Assembly (NCBI RefSeq): GCF_002994745.2
Contig: NC_037094.1
Coordinates: forward strand, 68,862,819-68,926,818
Length of the DNA stretch: 64,000 nt
Direction: 5' to 3'
Source of the DNA: Rosa chinensis
Taxonomy: Eukaryota > Streptophyta > Magnoliopsida > Rosales > Rosaceae
The notes beneath the pieces are model-generated. The model was given only the letters and a program-made list of their open reading frames with translations. It was not told the DNA's origin and made no database searches. Positions 38,390-50,600 of this stretch are shown one piece after another. How positions within the stretch are numbered: position 1 is the first letter of the stretch; every line of letters starts with the position of its first letter. The translations under genes and the position numbers were made by a program.

Positions 38390-41300
38390 ATATACATTCA
38401 CGAACCACTTCGTGAAGAGCAATGATCTCTGCATTGTTCGAAGATATAGCGATTAGGGTCTATTTTGTAGACCTCCAAGATGTCACGGTCTTTTCCCATG
38501 GTGAACACTTGACCGGATTGGGAATGACCTTTGTGTGGGTCAGAGAGATACCCAACATCAGCAAAACCTTCCAAAACACTTATATCGTTTTGGGATGGGG
38601 ATAGAGAACGCAGGCCAGTGTTGGTGGCGTTCCTGGTGTGTGATGGGTCCGAATCCATCATCTCTTTGTAGGGATAGAACAAGGCCATATCAATCGTACA
38701 TCTCAAGTACTGAAGGATATCTTTTACACCAATCTAATGGCGTCGCGTTGGCGCAGAGCTATATCTTAGCTAACAAGTTGATGGTAAATGAGATGTCCGG
38801 TCTTGTGCATTTAGCTAAGTACAATAATGTGCCTATTGTACTCAAGTAAGGCACTCATGCCTCTAACACATCTTCATTATCATCCTTCGAATGAAGAGGA
38901 TCCTTTTCAGGATCAAGACTACGGACGATCATGGGGGTGCTTGAAGGCTTGACCTTGTCAAAATGCCTAAGCATCTATCGACACGATGCTTGAGTTCTAA
39001 ACCGAGACATAATCGTGTTCTCCCAAAATCCTTCATCTCAAACTCAGATTTCAAGTGTTCAGCGGTTTCCCTTAACTCTTTAAGGGCTTCTAATGAAGAT
39101 CATGTCCAACATGAACCGCGATAGAATCCGAAAACTTGTCATAGAAACGCGTGGGCATATCCCTTCCCAATCAAGTAGTCACTTTAGTGAGCGTTTCAAT
39201 CTTATTGTAAATGCGCTCCGTGGTCTAGAGCCTCTTGACTTGGGTAAATGAAGTTCACCATGAACCTTCATGTATATTCCGTATGTAGATCCCCATAGAG
39301 ATACGTAGTGACCACATTTGTAAGCTGCATGTTCAGTTATTCGGAAACTACCAAACTGACAAGGTAGTGGAGTGCAATGACATCCATTACGAGAGAATAT
39401 GTCTCATCGTAGTCGATTCCAGGGCGTTTTGTGAGAAGCCTTGCGCCATAAGGTGAGATTACCATCTCCTTTTCTCATCACGCTTTCTAACGAAGACCCA
39501 TTAGTCAATAGGTTTTATGTCAGGAGGTGTTAGCATATCTAGCTCGAAAACCTTCCTCTTCGTTAGAGAATCCATCTAACCTGGATCGCATCTTTCCATT
39601 TAGGCCAAATCTCTCTACGTTGGCATTCATTCATCAACGGAGTGTGGTTCGATATCATCTGACTCAACAAACTCATGTGCAACGAAGTGCGTGACTACAT
39701 CATCAATTATGATGGAGTTTCTATCCCACGTCTCATGTACACTAGTGTAAGTTTCATAGAGCTCTATATTCTCAGGAATAGGTTTTGACGTTGAGGCGTC
39801 CCCCAATGATAACCATAACCTGGAAGATTCTCATGAGACTGATTTTGAGTGTCGATGATTCAAGGATTGGTTTGTGCCAATGTATCCTTCGAACCCACGG
39901 GCCTCCCATGCATCATATCTGGGGTCATGGCCTATAACGCCAGAGTGCCACTCTCTTTGGCGTTTGGCACCATGCCTACCTCCGTGTAGGGTGGCGCTAT
40001 GTCCTCTCGTAGGGACGTCCTTCCTTGCAGGCATGTTTGCAGCATATTTGTGTGATCTCGTCACTTTAATAGGGATCGAGATGAGACATAGTGGGGACAG
40101 GTCACGACAATTTCTGTCGTTCCTGCTGAACATCCGTGTTCTTATCTCCCCCTAACGACAGGAAGACTGTCTCATCAAAGTGACAACCCGCAAATCTAGC
40201 GATAATGAGATCGCCTTGCAAGGGCATTAAGTGGCGGACGATTGTTGGAGTCTCAAATCCAACTGAGTGGCCCATTCGGCTATAAGGACCTATCATAGTG
40301 CGCTGTGGCAGCGCAATGGGCACATAAATGGCTCACTCAAATGTGCGTAAGTACAAAATACGTGTACCCAGTCACTAGCTGTAACGCAGAGGTACATTGA
40401 GTGGCGGTAGGTCGTAGACGAATTAGCATAGCTGCATGCGATATTGCATCACCCCAAGCGGATGTAAGAAGATTGGTGCGCATTACCAATGTTCGGACTA
40501 CCATCGTAGTCGTTTCCGCGAGACCAATTGGGTGTGTACAGGGAATATGATGTCCAACATCAGTCCCAATGCAATAACCATCGAAAATCTTCGATGTAGA
40601 CTCACTAGCATAGTCAAATCCAATTGACTGAATATGATGATTTGGGGAGTGAGCCCGTTGTCATATGATATGTGCTAGGAGTGTAGCATAAGCAGCATTA
40701 CAAGTGGACAATGGCACGACACGTGACCAGCGTGTTTGCGTGTCAACCAACATCATGAGATATTTAAACGTCCGCAAGTTGGTTGAATCAGTCCATAGAA
40801 TCCCCATGGATTTGATGTAAGAACAGAATGAGTATTTTCATATCCTTTGAATAGGACGGTCTTAGTCCTAATTTCCCGAAGGAACTGGCTTTGCAAAATG
40901 AGCGAGAGGCCTTAGAAGCGACCAATGATCATCATATCATGACCAGGATGACCTATCCTGTCGTGACAAAACCAATATGTGTCTAAATCCAAGAGATCTT
41001 CTCTCATAACTTTATTGGATTTAATAGCTCGAATAGTGACATAGAGTCCACTAGAGAGACACATAAACTTCTCTAAGATGCGCCTTTGTTTGCAATCGTT
41101 AGAGGTATTTGCAAAGGAATTCATCTCCGTTCTCTACATGCGTTTTCGCATGGAATCCATTGGCTATTCATAGGACAATTTGCCTTAAGAGCGTAGAGAG
41201 TTTCTGTGACAGTAATTAAGGTGCCATTTGGCTAGTGGAACTTGGGCTATTCCATGTCCTTGAATTAATATTGATGGCCCAGCCATCGTAGTCACAAAGT

Positions 41301-41640
41301 AATATGCTCAGAATTGAGTCATAATGAAAAGAACTCGAAATTTTATTCATAAGCCAATGGAGTACATCATTGTTTCTTTGATCAAAGAAAGTCTAATCCA
41401 ATAAACTAGTTAATGCAAAACAATGGTAGTCGTCTAACTCCTTTCGGTATTTCCAATGTAAATGTGACCAGGTGAGTAGAGAGATGTCGGTGGAGCAAAG
41501 CTCGCTTAAGTACCACTTATCTCAAAACCTTCCTAGACATCACACTTGCATTGAGTATGCCTACTTTGAAGAAGGACTAATATCATTGGCATCTACTACA
41601 AAAGTAATATGGCAATCGCCTATATCTCTTGGAAAAATAA
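38390..41640 (-). pseudogene. Decayed copia pol (integrase, RT, RNase H)
   Basis: Recognisable pieces appear in the right order on the minus strand. A GAG-pre-integrase stretch (YWFCHDRIGHPGHDMM) lies near 40930-40990, and the integrase C-terminal piece (GFETPTIVRHLMPLQGDL) at 40205-40255. A YDETYSPVMD-like RT start lies near 39375-39410, and an RNase H-side piece (YLSDPHKGHSQSGQVFTMGK) near 38495-38560. The reading switches frame and meets stops between them, and no open stretch approaches the length of an intact pol. It cannot encode a working integrase or reverse transcriptase. Confidence 0.8.
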
Positions 41641-41646
41641 AAAGAC

Positions 41647-42719
41647 TTAATCAAAATCGCCAGTTTCTGGGTCTTGATCCTTATAGTCTTCCACCCTTAG
41701 ATCGAGATCTCCATCTTGATCTTCTTGTTCCATGTAATTTGCTTCCCTTGCTTCACGATACGTCTTGTATGCGTTTGCAACATTCTGGGGTGCTGTACAT
41801 GCTTTGGCCCAATGTTCAGTTGATCCACATCGAAAACAAACATCATTATGGTCAGGCTCCCTTGATCGAGGCGCCTTTGGGGCGCGATTTGGACGACCTA
41901 TGCTCTTGGTGGCGTTACTACCATGGTCGGAGGCTCCGCCTCTCTCTCTCTTCACACGTTGACCTCCACGGTTCCGTGCACGCCTCTCTTGGCGATTTCC
42001 TTCCTCTTTAGGGCGAACATATGGACCAGAATGTCCAGAATTGTCCCTACTCTTAGGGTTTCGCTCCTTGCGTCCTCCATTAGGGGCGCGACCATTGTTA
42101 GACTCCGGAATAGGCTTAGTTCCCACGGGTCTAGCATTATAGTTCTTCACAAGAATATTGTCGTGCTTTTCAGCTACGTTCATGGCGCCAATGAGCTCAT
42201 GAAACCTTGTGATACGTCCTGCATTTACATCAATCCGATAATTCTTTGAAATCATCAGTGCAGAGATGGGGAAGGTAGAGAGAGTCTTCTCGATTAACAT
42301 CGTATCAGTTATGGCTTGGCCACAAAACTCCATCAGAGACTTGATACGAAGAGCTTCTGAGTTATAATCAAGCACAGACTTGAAATCACAAAAGCGGAGG
42401 CTATGCCATCGCGCTTCTAAATCAGGAAGCAGGGAGTCACGAAAGTTGCCAAATCGCTGCTCAAGTTCTACCCATAGCTTTCTTGGGTCTTCCTCATTGA
42501 GGTATTCATTTTGGAGCACGTCATTCATGTGCCTTGTCATGAGAATTATGGCTTTAGCTTGTTTTGCTTCGAAAGCAGTAGCTTGCTCAATGGAGAGCAC
42601 GTTCTGACCAGGCTCTTGGATGGCTCCCAGAAGTCCATCAGCCTTAAGATGTTGGCGCACATCTCGGACCCACCAGTTGTCTCTAGTGGAACGAAGTTCA
42701 ACTTGTTCAGGTTACTCAT
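41647..42719 (-). pseudogene. Copia gag with CCHC zinc knuckle, shifted near its start
   Basis: From 42660 down to 41647 a 337-codon frame encodes the UBN2/gag core and a basic Arg/Gly-rich region. It then has a zinc knuckle CFRCGSTEHWAKAC (C-x2-C-x4-H-x4-C) and an acidic tail. The expected N-terminus MSNLNKLNFVPLETTG is present at 42719 but in another frame. The two frames meet at about 42672, just before WVRDVRQHLK, where a few codons appear to be missing. Gag therefore has a small deletion with a frameshift near residue 17. The rest of the gag frame is clean. Confidence 0.85.
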
Positions 42720-43843
42720 CCTGAAAAACAACACAAGATTAGGGTTAGTTTCGGAGCGAAAAAGGCTACCACGAAAAACTATTAAATTTCTGAGCGTAGT
42801 CGCTTCCAAGAAATTAGGGATTTTCTGAGCGTAGTTGCTTCCAAGAAAATCCGATTCCAAGAGGGGTTTTGGATTAGATCGAAACAATGATGTATGTGGT
42901 CGATCGTTTCTCTTCTCAACAAACTCTAAGTTTGGAGGACTCTACAAGCTCCAAGTTTGGAGTGAGCACGAACCCCCACAGTTCGGCTTTTGGCCTCCCC
43001 TATGAAGAAGAAAGGGGGGTAGGAGAAGGGATGATGGAAGTCCCCGAGAAAAGAAGAAGAAATTGAAAAACTTCAAAAACGGGAACTTTTAGAAAAGTTT
43101 ACCTTGAAAAAGTTGCCGGAAATCTTGACCGGAAAAGCTGGCCGGAAAAATGTCGTCGGGAAGTTACTGTAGCTGCCGGAAAAGTTACTGTGGATGACTG
43201 AAAAGTTGTTGGAAAATGGCCGGAAAAGTGTTGACCGGCCGTTGACTGACAGTTGACCGGGGTGCTGACGTGGCGGCCGGTGCTGACATGGCAGTCTGGA
43301 TGATGACGTGGCAGCTGACTAGACGCCTGCGTGTATGCTGACGTGGCAGGGACGTTTTGAGGCTTGGCGGCTCGGCTGATTCACGTGGGCTCCGCTGGGG
43401 CCTGCTGCAAGTGGGCTCGACTGTGGGTTTCAGCAGTTGGGCTTGACTGTGGGCTACAGCAGTTGGGCTTGGGCTGCACAGGTTTTTTTTTTTTTTTTTT
43501 TCTTTCTGCCGGTTCTTCTGCAAGTGGATTCAGGTGGCCGGTTCGGTTGAATTTTGGCCGGTTCCGGTGGTGATTTTTCAGATTCCGGATTCTGGGGACG
43601 AGGTGCAGCTACTGACAAAAGGTGGCCGTGAAGGGTGGACGGGAAGATGGCGAACCGCATAGGAGATCGTTGGATTTTTCTTGGGAGGCCCGTTTGAACA
43701 CTTCCGGTGGCCGGTTCAGGTTGATTCCGGCCGGTTTTGGGGGTGATGCCGCCGGTTCTGGGTTCCTGGGATTGAGAGCTTCAAGGTAGGCGGCGGTGGT
43801 TTCTGATATTCGAAGGTTACGAATTTAGGGTTTCAGGGTTAGG

Positions 43844-43859
43844 GCTCGTGCTGATAACG
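43844..43859 (-). other. Copia primer-binding site
   Basis: Directly inside the 5' LTR (minus strand), CGTTATCAGCACGAGC follows the LTR end. This is the usual position and a common sequence form of the plant copia primer-binding site. Confidence 0.65.
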
Positions 43860-44063
43860 TGTTTTAGGGAATCAGAAAATTGAGAGATAATCGCTGTGTA
43901 TTCTCATTGATAATAGGGGCCTCTTTATATAGAGGATTACAATGCATAGAGATAGAATCATACAAGGAAAGAAAATCTCTAGATTCTTCTAATTGAACCC
44001 TATTACCACTAGGTCAAGTAACCTAGAGTTTGGATTAAACACAAATAGAGATATCCTTAAACA
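43860..44063 (-). repeat. Copia 5' LTR
   Basis: A 204-bp LTR, upstream in the element's own orientation. It differs from the 3' LTR only at 43973 and is followed on the plus strand by the TSD AGGTT. Confidence 0.95.
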
Positions 44064-44068
44064 AGGTT

Positions 44069-44849
44069 TTTATTTTCTATATTTTCCACCATTTTTGATG
44101 TGTTATGATCATTTTGATGGTTAATGTAATATGAAGTTTAGGCACTATGTTCTCCATTATATTCTACAGTTCATTATCAATCAAGACTTGAAAACCGTCA
44201 CACCACACATTCTTTGAAAAAAAAAAGTACTCTAAATCTCTTATGACCATTTAATTTAGCACACAAGTCTCTCATATAAAAATTAAAAACACTCGCCAAA
44301 TGTTGCGTAATAATAATAACAAAAGATATATGGTCTAAAAATGGTGTCTCAATCCAATATAAATATTAGAAATGGTGAAGACACTATATACATATACAGA
44401 ATAATAACTATGGTCAGGATTGCTGTGCAGCATTCCGACAATAATCTTGTGTTTTAGTGAGGCCATGCTGATCTCGACGGTGGCAGCTACTGTGGTAATC
44501 TGGGTTGGTAAACAAATCTTTGACTATGCGACAATGATTCGGGTCTGTGGTGATGGCCATCTTCCTTTTAAGATGTAGAGAAGGGATTGTTGGGCTTGGG
44601 CCTTTGGGCTCAAATCCTAATCATCCGTGTACGTATTTTGGGCTGGGACTGGGCTGGTGGTATCCCTTGGGCTTTTAAAGTCGTATGTGGCAGGATCATT
44701 AAACCTAGTATTGAACACCAATCCTGATCTCTATTTGTCTTGTGATGGCCTTTCCTTATTGGCTTCAAGCCGACATACGACATTACGACATTATGTTCAT
44801 AGGCAACTTAATTTAGTTCAAGTTGGGAACGAGTCCGACTTAATTAGGT
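44069..44849. other. Spacer between the copia element and the Mutator-like element
   Basis: No gene was recognised. AT-rich to 44400, then average composition. Confidence 0.3.
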
Positions 44850-45014
44850 TAAGTTTTAGGGTTTTTGTCCATTTACTCCATTTTCAGAGTTTTTTTCCCA
44901 CCTACCCCATTAAGTTTTTTTTAATTCCCCCTTACCCAAAACACTCTAAGGAAGTCTTCTCCCTAATACCCAAACTTTCACCAGAATTTGCTAAAAATCC
45001 CACCGGCAAGTTTT

Positions 45015-45310
45015 TTTGCCCCCAATAGACATCTATTACCCCATAATATAAGGGCAGTAGAGGTCTATTGCCCCCCAATAGACGACTATCAGCTATGTAT
45101 TGCCCTCCAATAGACGTCTATTGCCGCCCAATAGGACTTTCAGTTGCCAGAATGAGAACTTATCTCCCTAAATTTAGACAAATAAAACTTTGATTACAGA
45201 AAAAAAAACAAGAAGATTACATCAATTCAAAACGTCTATTGCCTCCTAATATCCGTCTATTGCCCTCCAATAGAGGGGTAATAGACGTCTATTAGGGGGC
45301 AATAGACATT
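45015..45310. repeat. Cluster of CAATAGACGTCTATTG palindromic motifs
   Basis: GACGTCTATTGCC, CCAATAGACGTCTATTGCC and inverted forms recur about ten times in 300 bp on both strands, separated by G/C runs (CCCCCCAATAG, TAGGGGGCAATAG). Confidence 0.75.
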
Positions 45311-45755
45311 CAAAACTTTTTTTTCTTTCCTTCTGCCTCGTTACTTAAAAAAAAAAAAAAAAGCTAGAAATTGATTTAGGCACCCAATCACCAATCTACT
45401 CTGCTATAGCCTAGGTCGAGCACCAGCGGCGTCCAGGAAGCCATAGGCGACGCCAAGGAGACTGCGAGGCGTCCAGGAGGCCATCGAAGACGCGTATGGT
45501 CGTTGTTGTCATCGTCAGCCGAGCTTGGGGGTGTTGCAACAGAATCTGGGCAAACGTCTAATGGACGCCGGCAAAGACGATCTCGAGGGAGGAAGAGCAA
45601 GAGTCGATGTCGCGCTCGTCCCCTACGCTGCCTTCCTCCTCGACCTCGGCGGAACTCTGATCGTTGCAATCCTAACCCGCCTCTGCTAGTCTGAGAGTTG
45701 CCACCGTTTGTACGGCCGGCGGAGATCGGAGGATTGAGAAATCGGGATTTGATTT

Positions 45756-45757
<2 letters not shown>

Positions 45758-45811
<54 letters not shown>
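45758..45811. repeat. (GA)27 microsatellite
   Basis: An uninterrupted GA run of about 54 bases within the Mutator-like element. A second imperfect GA-rich patch follows at 45880-45935. Confidence 0.95.
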
Positions 45812-45812
<1 letters not shown>

Positions 45813-46289
45813 GAGCGAAATCGCTTCCGATGCGGCTCTGGCTCAAACTCCGATTTCTCATCCTTTGCAGAAACAGTTCACAGAGAGAGAGAGAGGGAAG
45901 AGAGAGATAGATAGGACAGAGAGAGATCGAAGGAAAAAGGAGAGTGGCATAAAGTAGTTCTTTAATTAGGTGGAGGGCAGAATTGTCATTTTATTTTAAA
46001 TTGGGTTAGTGAGAATAAAAATCTGTTAGTGGGGTAAGTAGGATAACTTTTGTTCATTTTGGTGTTTTGGGTCAAGGATCCTAAGTTTTATTTTATTGGT
46101 CTGCTTTTAACTTTGTAATCATTTGAATAAAGTGTGCATCTATTGTTGTATTGAGTATTACTTGCTAGGAAAGTTTTTGGTCTGGCCTAATGTGGTTTCA
46201 ATACTATAAAGAAGTCTCATTTCTAGTGAATGTAGTACTCCTAGCTTTACCTCATACAGTTGTATGGTTTTCAATCAAGGAATTTATTA

Positions 46290-47385
46290 ATTCCCTAACT
46301 CCCTGTCCGACAGCGAGTCTTTTCACCGTGGTCGGACGGGTCTTTGTCTTCCCTGCGTGGGTGTGAGGCAGGCCTCCTCGATTGATCGTCTGAATTGAGG
46401 AGATTACGGCGGTGTGTGAGGTGAGGAATGAGAGAGATCACAGCGGCTATCGGGGGTGGTGGCGTGGCGTAGAGGAGTGGCTAGGTTTGGACCGGCGGCC
46501 TTGGTTGATCCGATCTCTTTGGTGTCCGATCTGGAGTACTCCTGGTGGCGCAATATGGGTTGGAATTAGTTTTGATCTGAGAAAGGTTCTAATCTGGGGA
46601 AGGATCTGGCACGGTCTGGATTTGATCTGGCTGAGGTGGTCGTGCGGTGGAGAGGATGGCAGGTCAGGGGTGGCCGTGCTGGGTTGGAGACAGGCTTCGA
46701 TGGTGGGCTGTGGTCTTCTCACCTCCTTGGCAGAATGGCTTGTGCTCGGATTTGGGCATGAGTTCAGAATTTGGGCCCAATCAGGGCTAGTCTGTGGGGT
46801 TGGGCTCATCTCTTGGTTTTTGACCTGGCAGTTTTTTATTTTTACTTTAATGTTGTTATTTGTTTTATGTTGTTTAATATGGTTGCGCTTTTTGCGAGCA
46901 ATAAGTCCCTACAGTTTTCATGTAGGGCTAGTCGGGCTAGATGCTTGTGTATGCACTCAATGTGCCCTGTCTACTCTAGGTATGCGGCGAGTTCCTTGCT
47001 TCGTCAAATGGTCGCTGCCTCCTAGTGGCAGGGTGAGACTAAATGTCGTCGGATTTATCCTCCGGCAGCAACATAGTAGGAAAGCTGTGCGTATGGTAAT
47101 TATGGTACGTTGTAATCGGGTTACATATTGAGTTATCTTTCCGTTATGTCACCGCTATGTCAAAACAAATAGAGTAGCCAGTAGTGTGCTCTTTGCTACT
47201 TGGTGTCTTGTTGAATACAATTATTTAGTAGAGACACATGATACTATTTCAGGACGTTCTCTAGCTGCTTATTGTAATAAGAGGTTTAGGCTTAATGTCC
47301 CCCCCTTGTATTCGACAATTTCATTAATCAAGGTTTGAAGGCTGCCGCACCAGCCCTTTATTAAAAAAAGAAAAAGAAAAAAGAA
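46290..47385 (+). repeat. LINE-type 3' repeat, copy 2
   Basis: This matches 10360-11260 block by block (GCAATAAGTCCCTAC, TAGGGCTAG, CTCCTAGTGGCAGG, AGTAGGAAAGCTG, TATGTCAAAACAAA, TGCTCTTTGCTA, TTCATTAATCAAGG, GGCTGCCGC). It ends in an A-rich tail (TTAAAAAAAGAAAAAGAAAA at 47362), consistent with a retrotransposed 3' end. The left limit is approximate and no coding domain was recognised. Confidence 0.6.
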
Positions 47386-47681
47386 CAGTTTAGTTTAGTG
47401 TTTTTTTTTTTTTGGGTGAAATTGAAGATAAGTAAGCATGGATGTTCTCAATTTAAGTAAATCTGAACATTCTCATAACCAGTCAAACATTTATTTATGT
47501 AATTTTTTAAAGAAATGACATTTAAATATTAATTTAAAAGACAAATGATTCCAATTATGGAGTTTAAATTGCAAAATTTATCCAAATGGAAGACATTTTT
47601 TATTTTGGTTACAAACGGGAACTAAAAGACCCAAGCGAAAACAAAACACAAATTTAGAGCAAATTAAAGATAATTTAGGCT
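47382..47681. repeat. Tandem duplication, copy 1 (left part)
   Basis: The stretch GAACAGTTTA...GGGTGAAATTGAAGATAAGT...GATTCCAATTATGGAG...TTTTGGTTACAAA...AAAGACCCAAGC...AGAGCAAATTAAAGATAATT matches 51657-51981 closely. This copy continues after the LINE at 51558. The duplication is non-coding. Confidence 0.85.
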
Positions 47682-50600
47682 GGAAAAAGACTAAGAAGTA
47701 AGAACCAAATTGGTCTCCTAAGAAGTTTAGTTACAACAAGACCTAGTCTCCTCTGCTAGGGTTTACTTTCTAGGGTTCTAGAAAGCAAGATCTGATCTAC
47801 CATGGATATGGAGATACTTAGTTGGAATTGCCGGGGGATCTGCAATGCCACGACAAAGAGGGCGCTGAAGGATTTAGTTTCCCATAATCATCCTCAAATC
47901 ATTTTTCTTTGTGAGACGAAGATCAGTACTCTTGCTGACTTCCGTAAAATGCATCGGGCTGTTGGATTTCTACACTCAAAGGAGGTGTTGCTGGGATATC
48001 TACGGGCATGCACGAGTGCGTCATCTAGCTCCCAGTGATTCTAACCATGTTCCGATACTCTTACAAGCTATCTCTGTTCCTTTGGTCAAAAGACCAAGAG
48101 TGCACCAGTTCAAATTTGAAGCTTACTGGCTTCAACATAATGATTGTGATGAGGTTGTGAAGCAAGTGTGGACGACAGACGTGACTGGAAGTCTTATGTA
48201 CTGTGCAGCCAAGAAGATTGAATTCACAAGGATACAGCTTGATGATTGGCAGAAGATAGCTCTCAAGACTAGGCAACAACAGATGCTGGGGGTGCGGGCT
48301 CGTCTTGAGGAGTTACTAGATGTTCTTGTGTCGGTGGACGTGCAGAATGAAAAGAAAGAGCTGATGAGCAAATTGCGGAGTCTTCTTTCACAAGAAGAAT
48401 CCTTCTGGAAGCAATGGTACAAAGTGACATGGTTGAAGGAGGGGGATAGAAACACAAGCTTTTTTCATCGAAAGGCTGCCAATAGAAAGAGGAAAAACTT
48501 CATTCATGGTCTTTATGACGAAAATGGGAATTGGTGTGATAAGGACGCAGGTCTGGAAAGAGTTATCTCAACTTATTTTTGAAAGATGTTTACTGCTTCC
48601 AGTATAGATTTTGAGGCAGTGAATGACACTTTAGCAGCTATACAACCGTGTGTAACACAGGCAATGAATGTACAATTGTGTGCAACTTGTACACAAGAGG
48701 GGGTGCAGAATGCTTTGTTTCAAATGTATCCCACTAAATCCCTGGGACCAGATGGTATGCCTCCACTCTTTTTCCAACATTATTGGGACACTATTGGTGC
48801 AGACATTACTGAAGCAGTTCAGAGTTTTCTCCATTCAGGTCAACTTCTTCGTGAAATTAATTTTACTCATATCTGCTTAATTCCCAAAGTCGATAATCCG
48901 GAAAATATGTTGGAGTTGAGGCCTATTGTGTTATGCAATGTTATTTACAAGATTTGCTTTAAAGTAATAGCCAACAGATTAAAGTTGATCTTGCCTGAGG
49001 TGATTTCTCCTTATCAAAGTGCTTTTGTTCCGGGGAGATTGATTACTGACAATATCCTTGTGGCCAATGAAACTGCTTACTTTGTTCATAACAAGAGGGA
49101 GGGTAATGAAGGTTTTATGACTTTGAAGTTGGATCTAAGCAAGGCTTATGATAGCATGGAATGGAGCTTTTTGAAAAAAGTTCTAGACAGATTTGGTTTT
49201 GCTTTTTCATGGATTGAGTTGGTGATGCAATGTATTAGTACCGTCCTATATTCATTTTTAGTCCATGGAAAGCCTCGGGGGCTTGTGATTCCTAGTAGAG
49301 GATTGAGACAAGGGGATCCTTTGTCTCCATATTTATTCTTAATTGGAGCAGAAGGTTTCTCTGGTTTATTGAGTCAGAAACAAGAGTTAGGTTTGCTTTA
49401 AGGTATTAAGGTCTGTGATGGAGGCCCTTCTGTCAATCATCTTTTATTCTCTAACGATAGTATGTTATATGCTCATACTTCTTTGGAAGATTGTTACCAG
49501 ATTCAGGAAGTCATTGAAACCTACGGGAGGGCCTTAAGACAATTGGTTAACTTTGACAAAAGTTCAGTGGTATTCAATAAAAATGTGGACTTTGCTATGC
49601 TGCAAGAAGAAATATCCAGTTTGTTGGGAGTAGAAATTGTTGACTCCCATTAAAAATACTTGGGATTACCTACTTATGTAGGGAGAAAGAAAACTGCAAC
49701 CTTTAAGTACATTAAGGAAAATTTGGCTATGAAGCTTTCTAATTGGCAAGGGAAGTTATTTAGTGGTGCTGGAAAGGACATTTTGATCAGGGTAGTAGCT
49801 CAAGCGTTACCTACCTATGCTATGAGTGTCTTCCAATTGACAAAGAGTTTCTGTGAAGATTTGGAACAGCTTTGTGCTCGGTTTTGGTGGGGGTCTATAA
49901 TGGATAAACGAAAGATTCTTTGGAAAACATGGAATGCGTTGTGTAATCCGAAAGAAGAAGGGGGATTAGGGTTTTGTAGCTTGGCTAGCTTTAATTCGGC
50001 GATGCTTGCTAAACAAGCTTGGAGGGTTATTTCTAACCCTAATTCCTTGGTTGCTTGAATGTTTAAGGCAAAATATTACCTTACAAGCTCATTTTGGTTG
50101 GCAGATAATCATTCTTTTCCTTCATATTCTTGGAGCAGTATTTTCTCTACAAGGGATCTATTGAAGCAAAGTACATATTGGCAGATTGGTTCTGGGATAG
50201 AGGTCAATATTTGGAATGATAATTGGTTGCCAAGTTTGCCTAGTGGTCGGCCTCATGAGAATGCAGCAGGTCTTGCTAAAATGGCTCAGGTTTCTGATTT
50301 GCGCACTACTAATGGTGCTTGGAATTATGATATGATTGTTAGATTGTTTTCTTCAGCAGAAGTGGAGGCCATTTTAAGTGTGCCTCTAAGTTTGAGAAGG
50401 GCTGATGATAGATTGGTCAGGAAATTAGAACGGGATGGGAAATATTCTGTTAAAACGGCGTACAGGTTCTCCTTCTCTCATTCTCCTGCTTGTGTACCCT
50501 TTGAGCTATCGGTTAACATTGATTTTGGAAAAAATTGTGGAAAGTGAAGATTCCTAGTTCGGCAAAGATTCACAAGTGGAAAGTGTGCCATAATATTCTT

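Larger units (their letters stand above)
37702..44063 (-). mobile_element. Complete Ty1/copia retrotransposon, 6,362 bp
   Basis: Two direct 204-bp LTRs (37702-37905 and 43860-44063) bound the element, each beginning TGTTTTAGGG and ending CCTTAAACA on the plus strand. The 5-bp duplication AGGTT flanks it (37697-37701 and 44064-44068). The coding order on the minus strand is gag, integrase, reverse transcriptase and RNase H, the copia order. The LTRs differ at one position (G at 37815, A at 43973). Gag is largely open, but pol has many stops and frameshifts. The cysteine oxidase gene ends about 290 bp from its 3' LTR. Confidence 0.95.
44859..46081. mobile_element. Mutator-like non-autonomous element with GC-rich cargo, 1,223 bp
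   Basis: A perfect 9-bp duplication TAAGTTTTA (44850-44858 and 46082-46090) flanks inverted ends GGGTTTTTGTCC on the left and, on the other strand, GGATCCTTGACC on the right. Nine-base duplications are the Mutator superfamily signature. Inside are a cluster of CAATAGACGTCTATTG-type palindromes (45015-45310), a GC-rich segment with an open minus-strand frame (45388-45861), and a (GA)n run. GC-rich foreign-looking cargo in a small MULE suggests a Pack-MULE-like capture. The donor gene was not identified. Confidence 0.72.

Noticed and set aside
41472..42011. 179-codon plus-strand frame over the copia gag
   Set aside because: It is antisense to the gag zinc-knuckle region of the copia element and has no independent support.
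45388..45861. 157-codon minus-strand frame with a Leu-Ser repeat
   Set aside because: The Leu-Ser run is the (GA)n microsatellite read through. No protein family is recognisable, so I list it only as cargo of the Mutator-like element.
46412..47131. 239-codon Trp-rich plus-strand frame
   Set aside because: It falls within the LINE-type 3' repeat, shares no conserved reading with copy 1, and has no recognisable domain.
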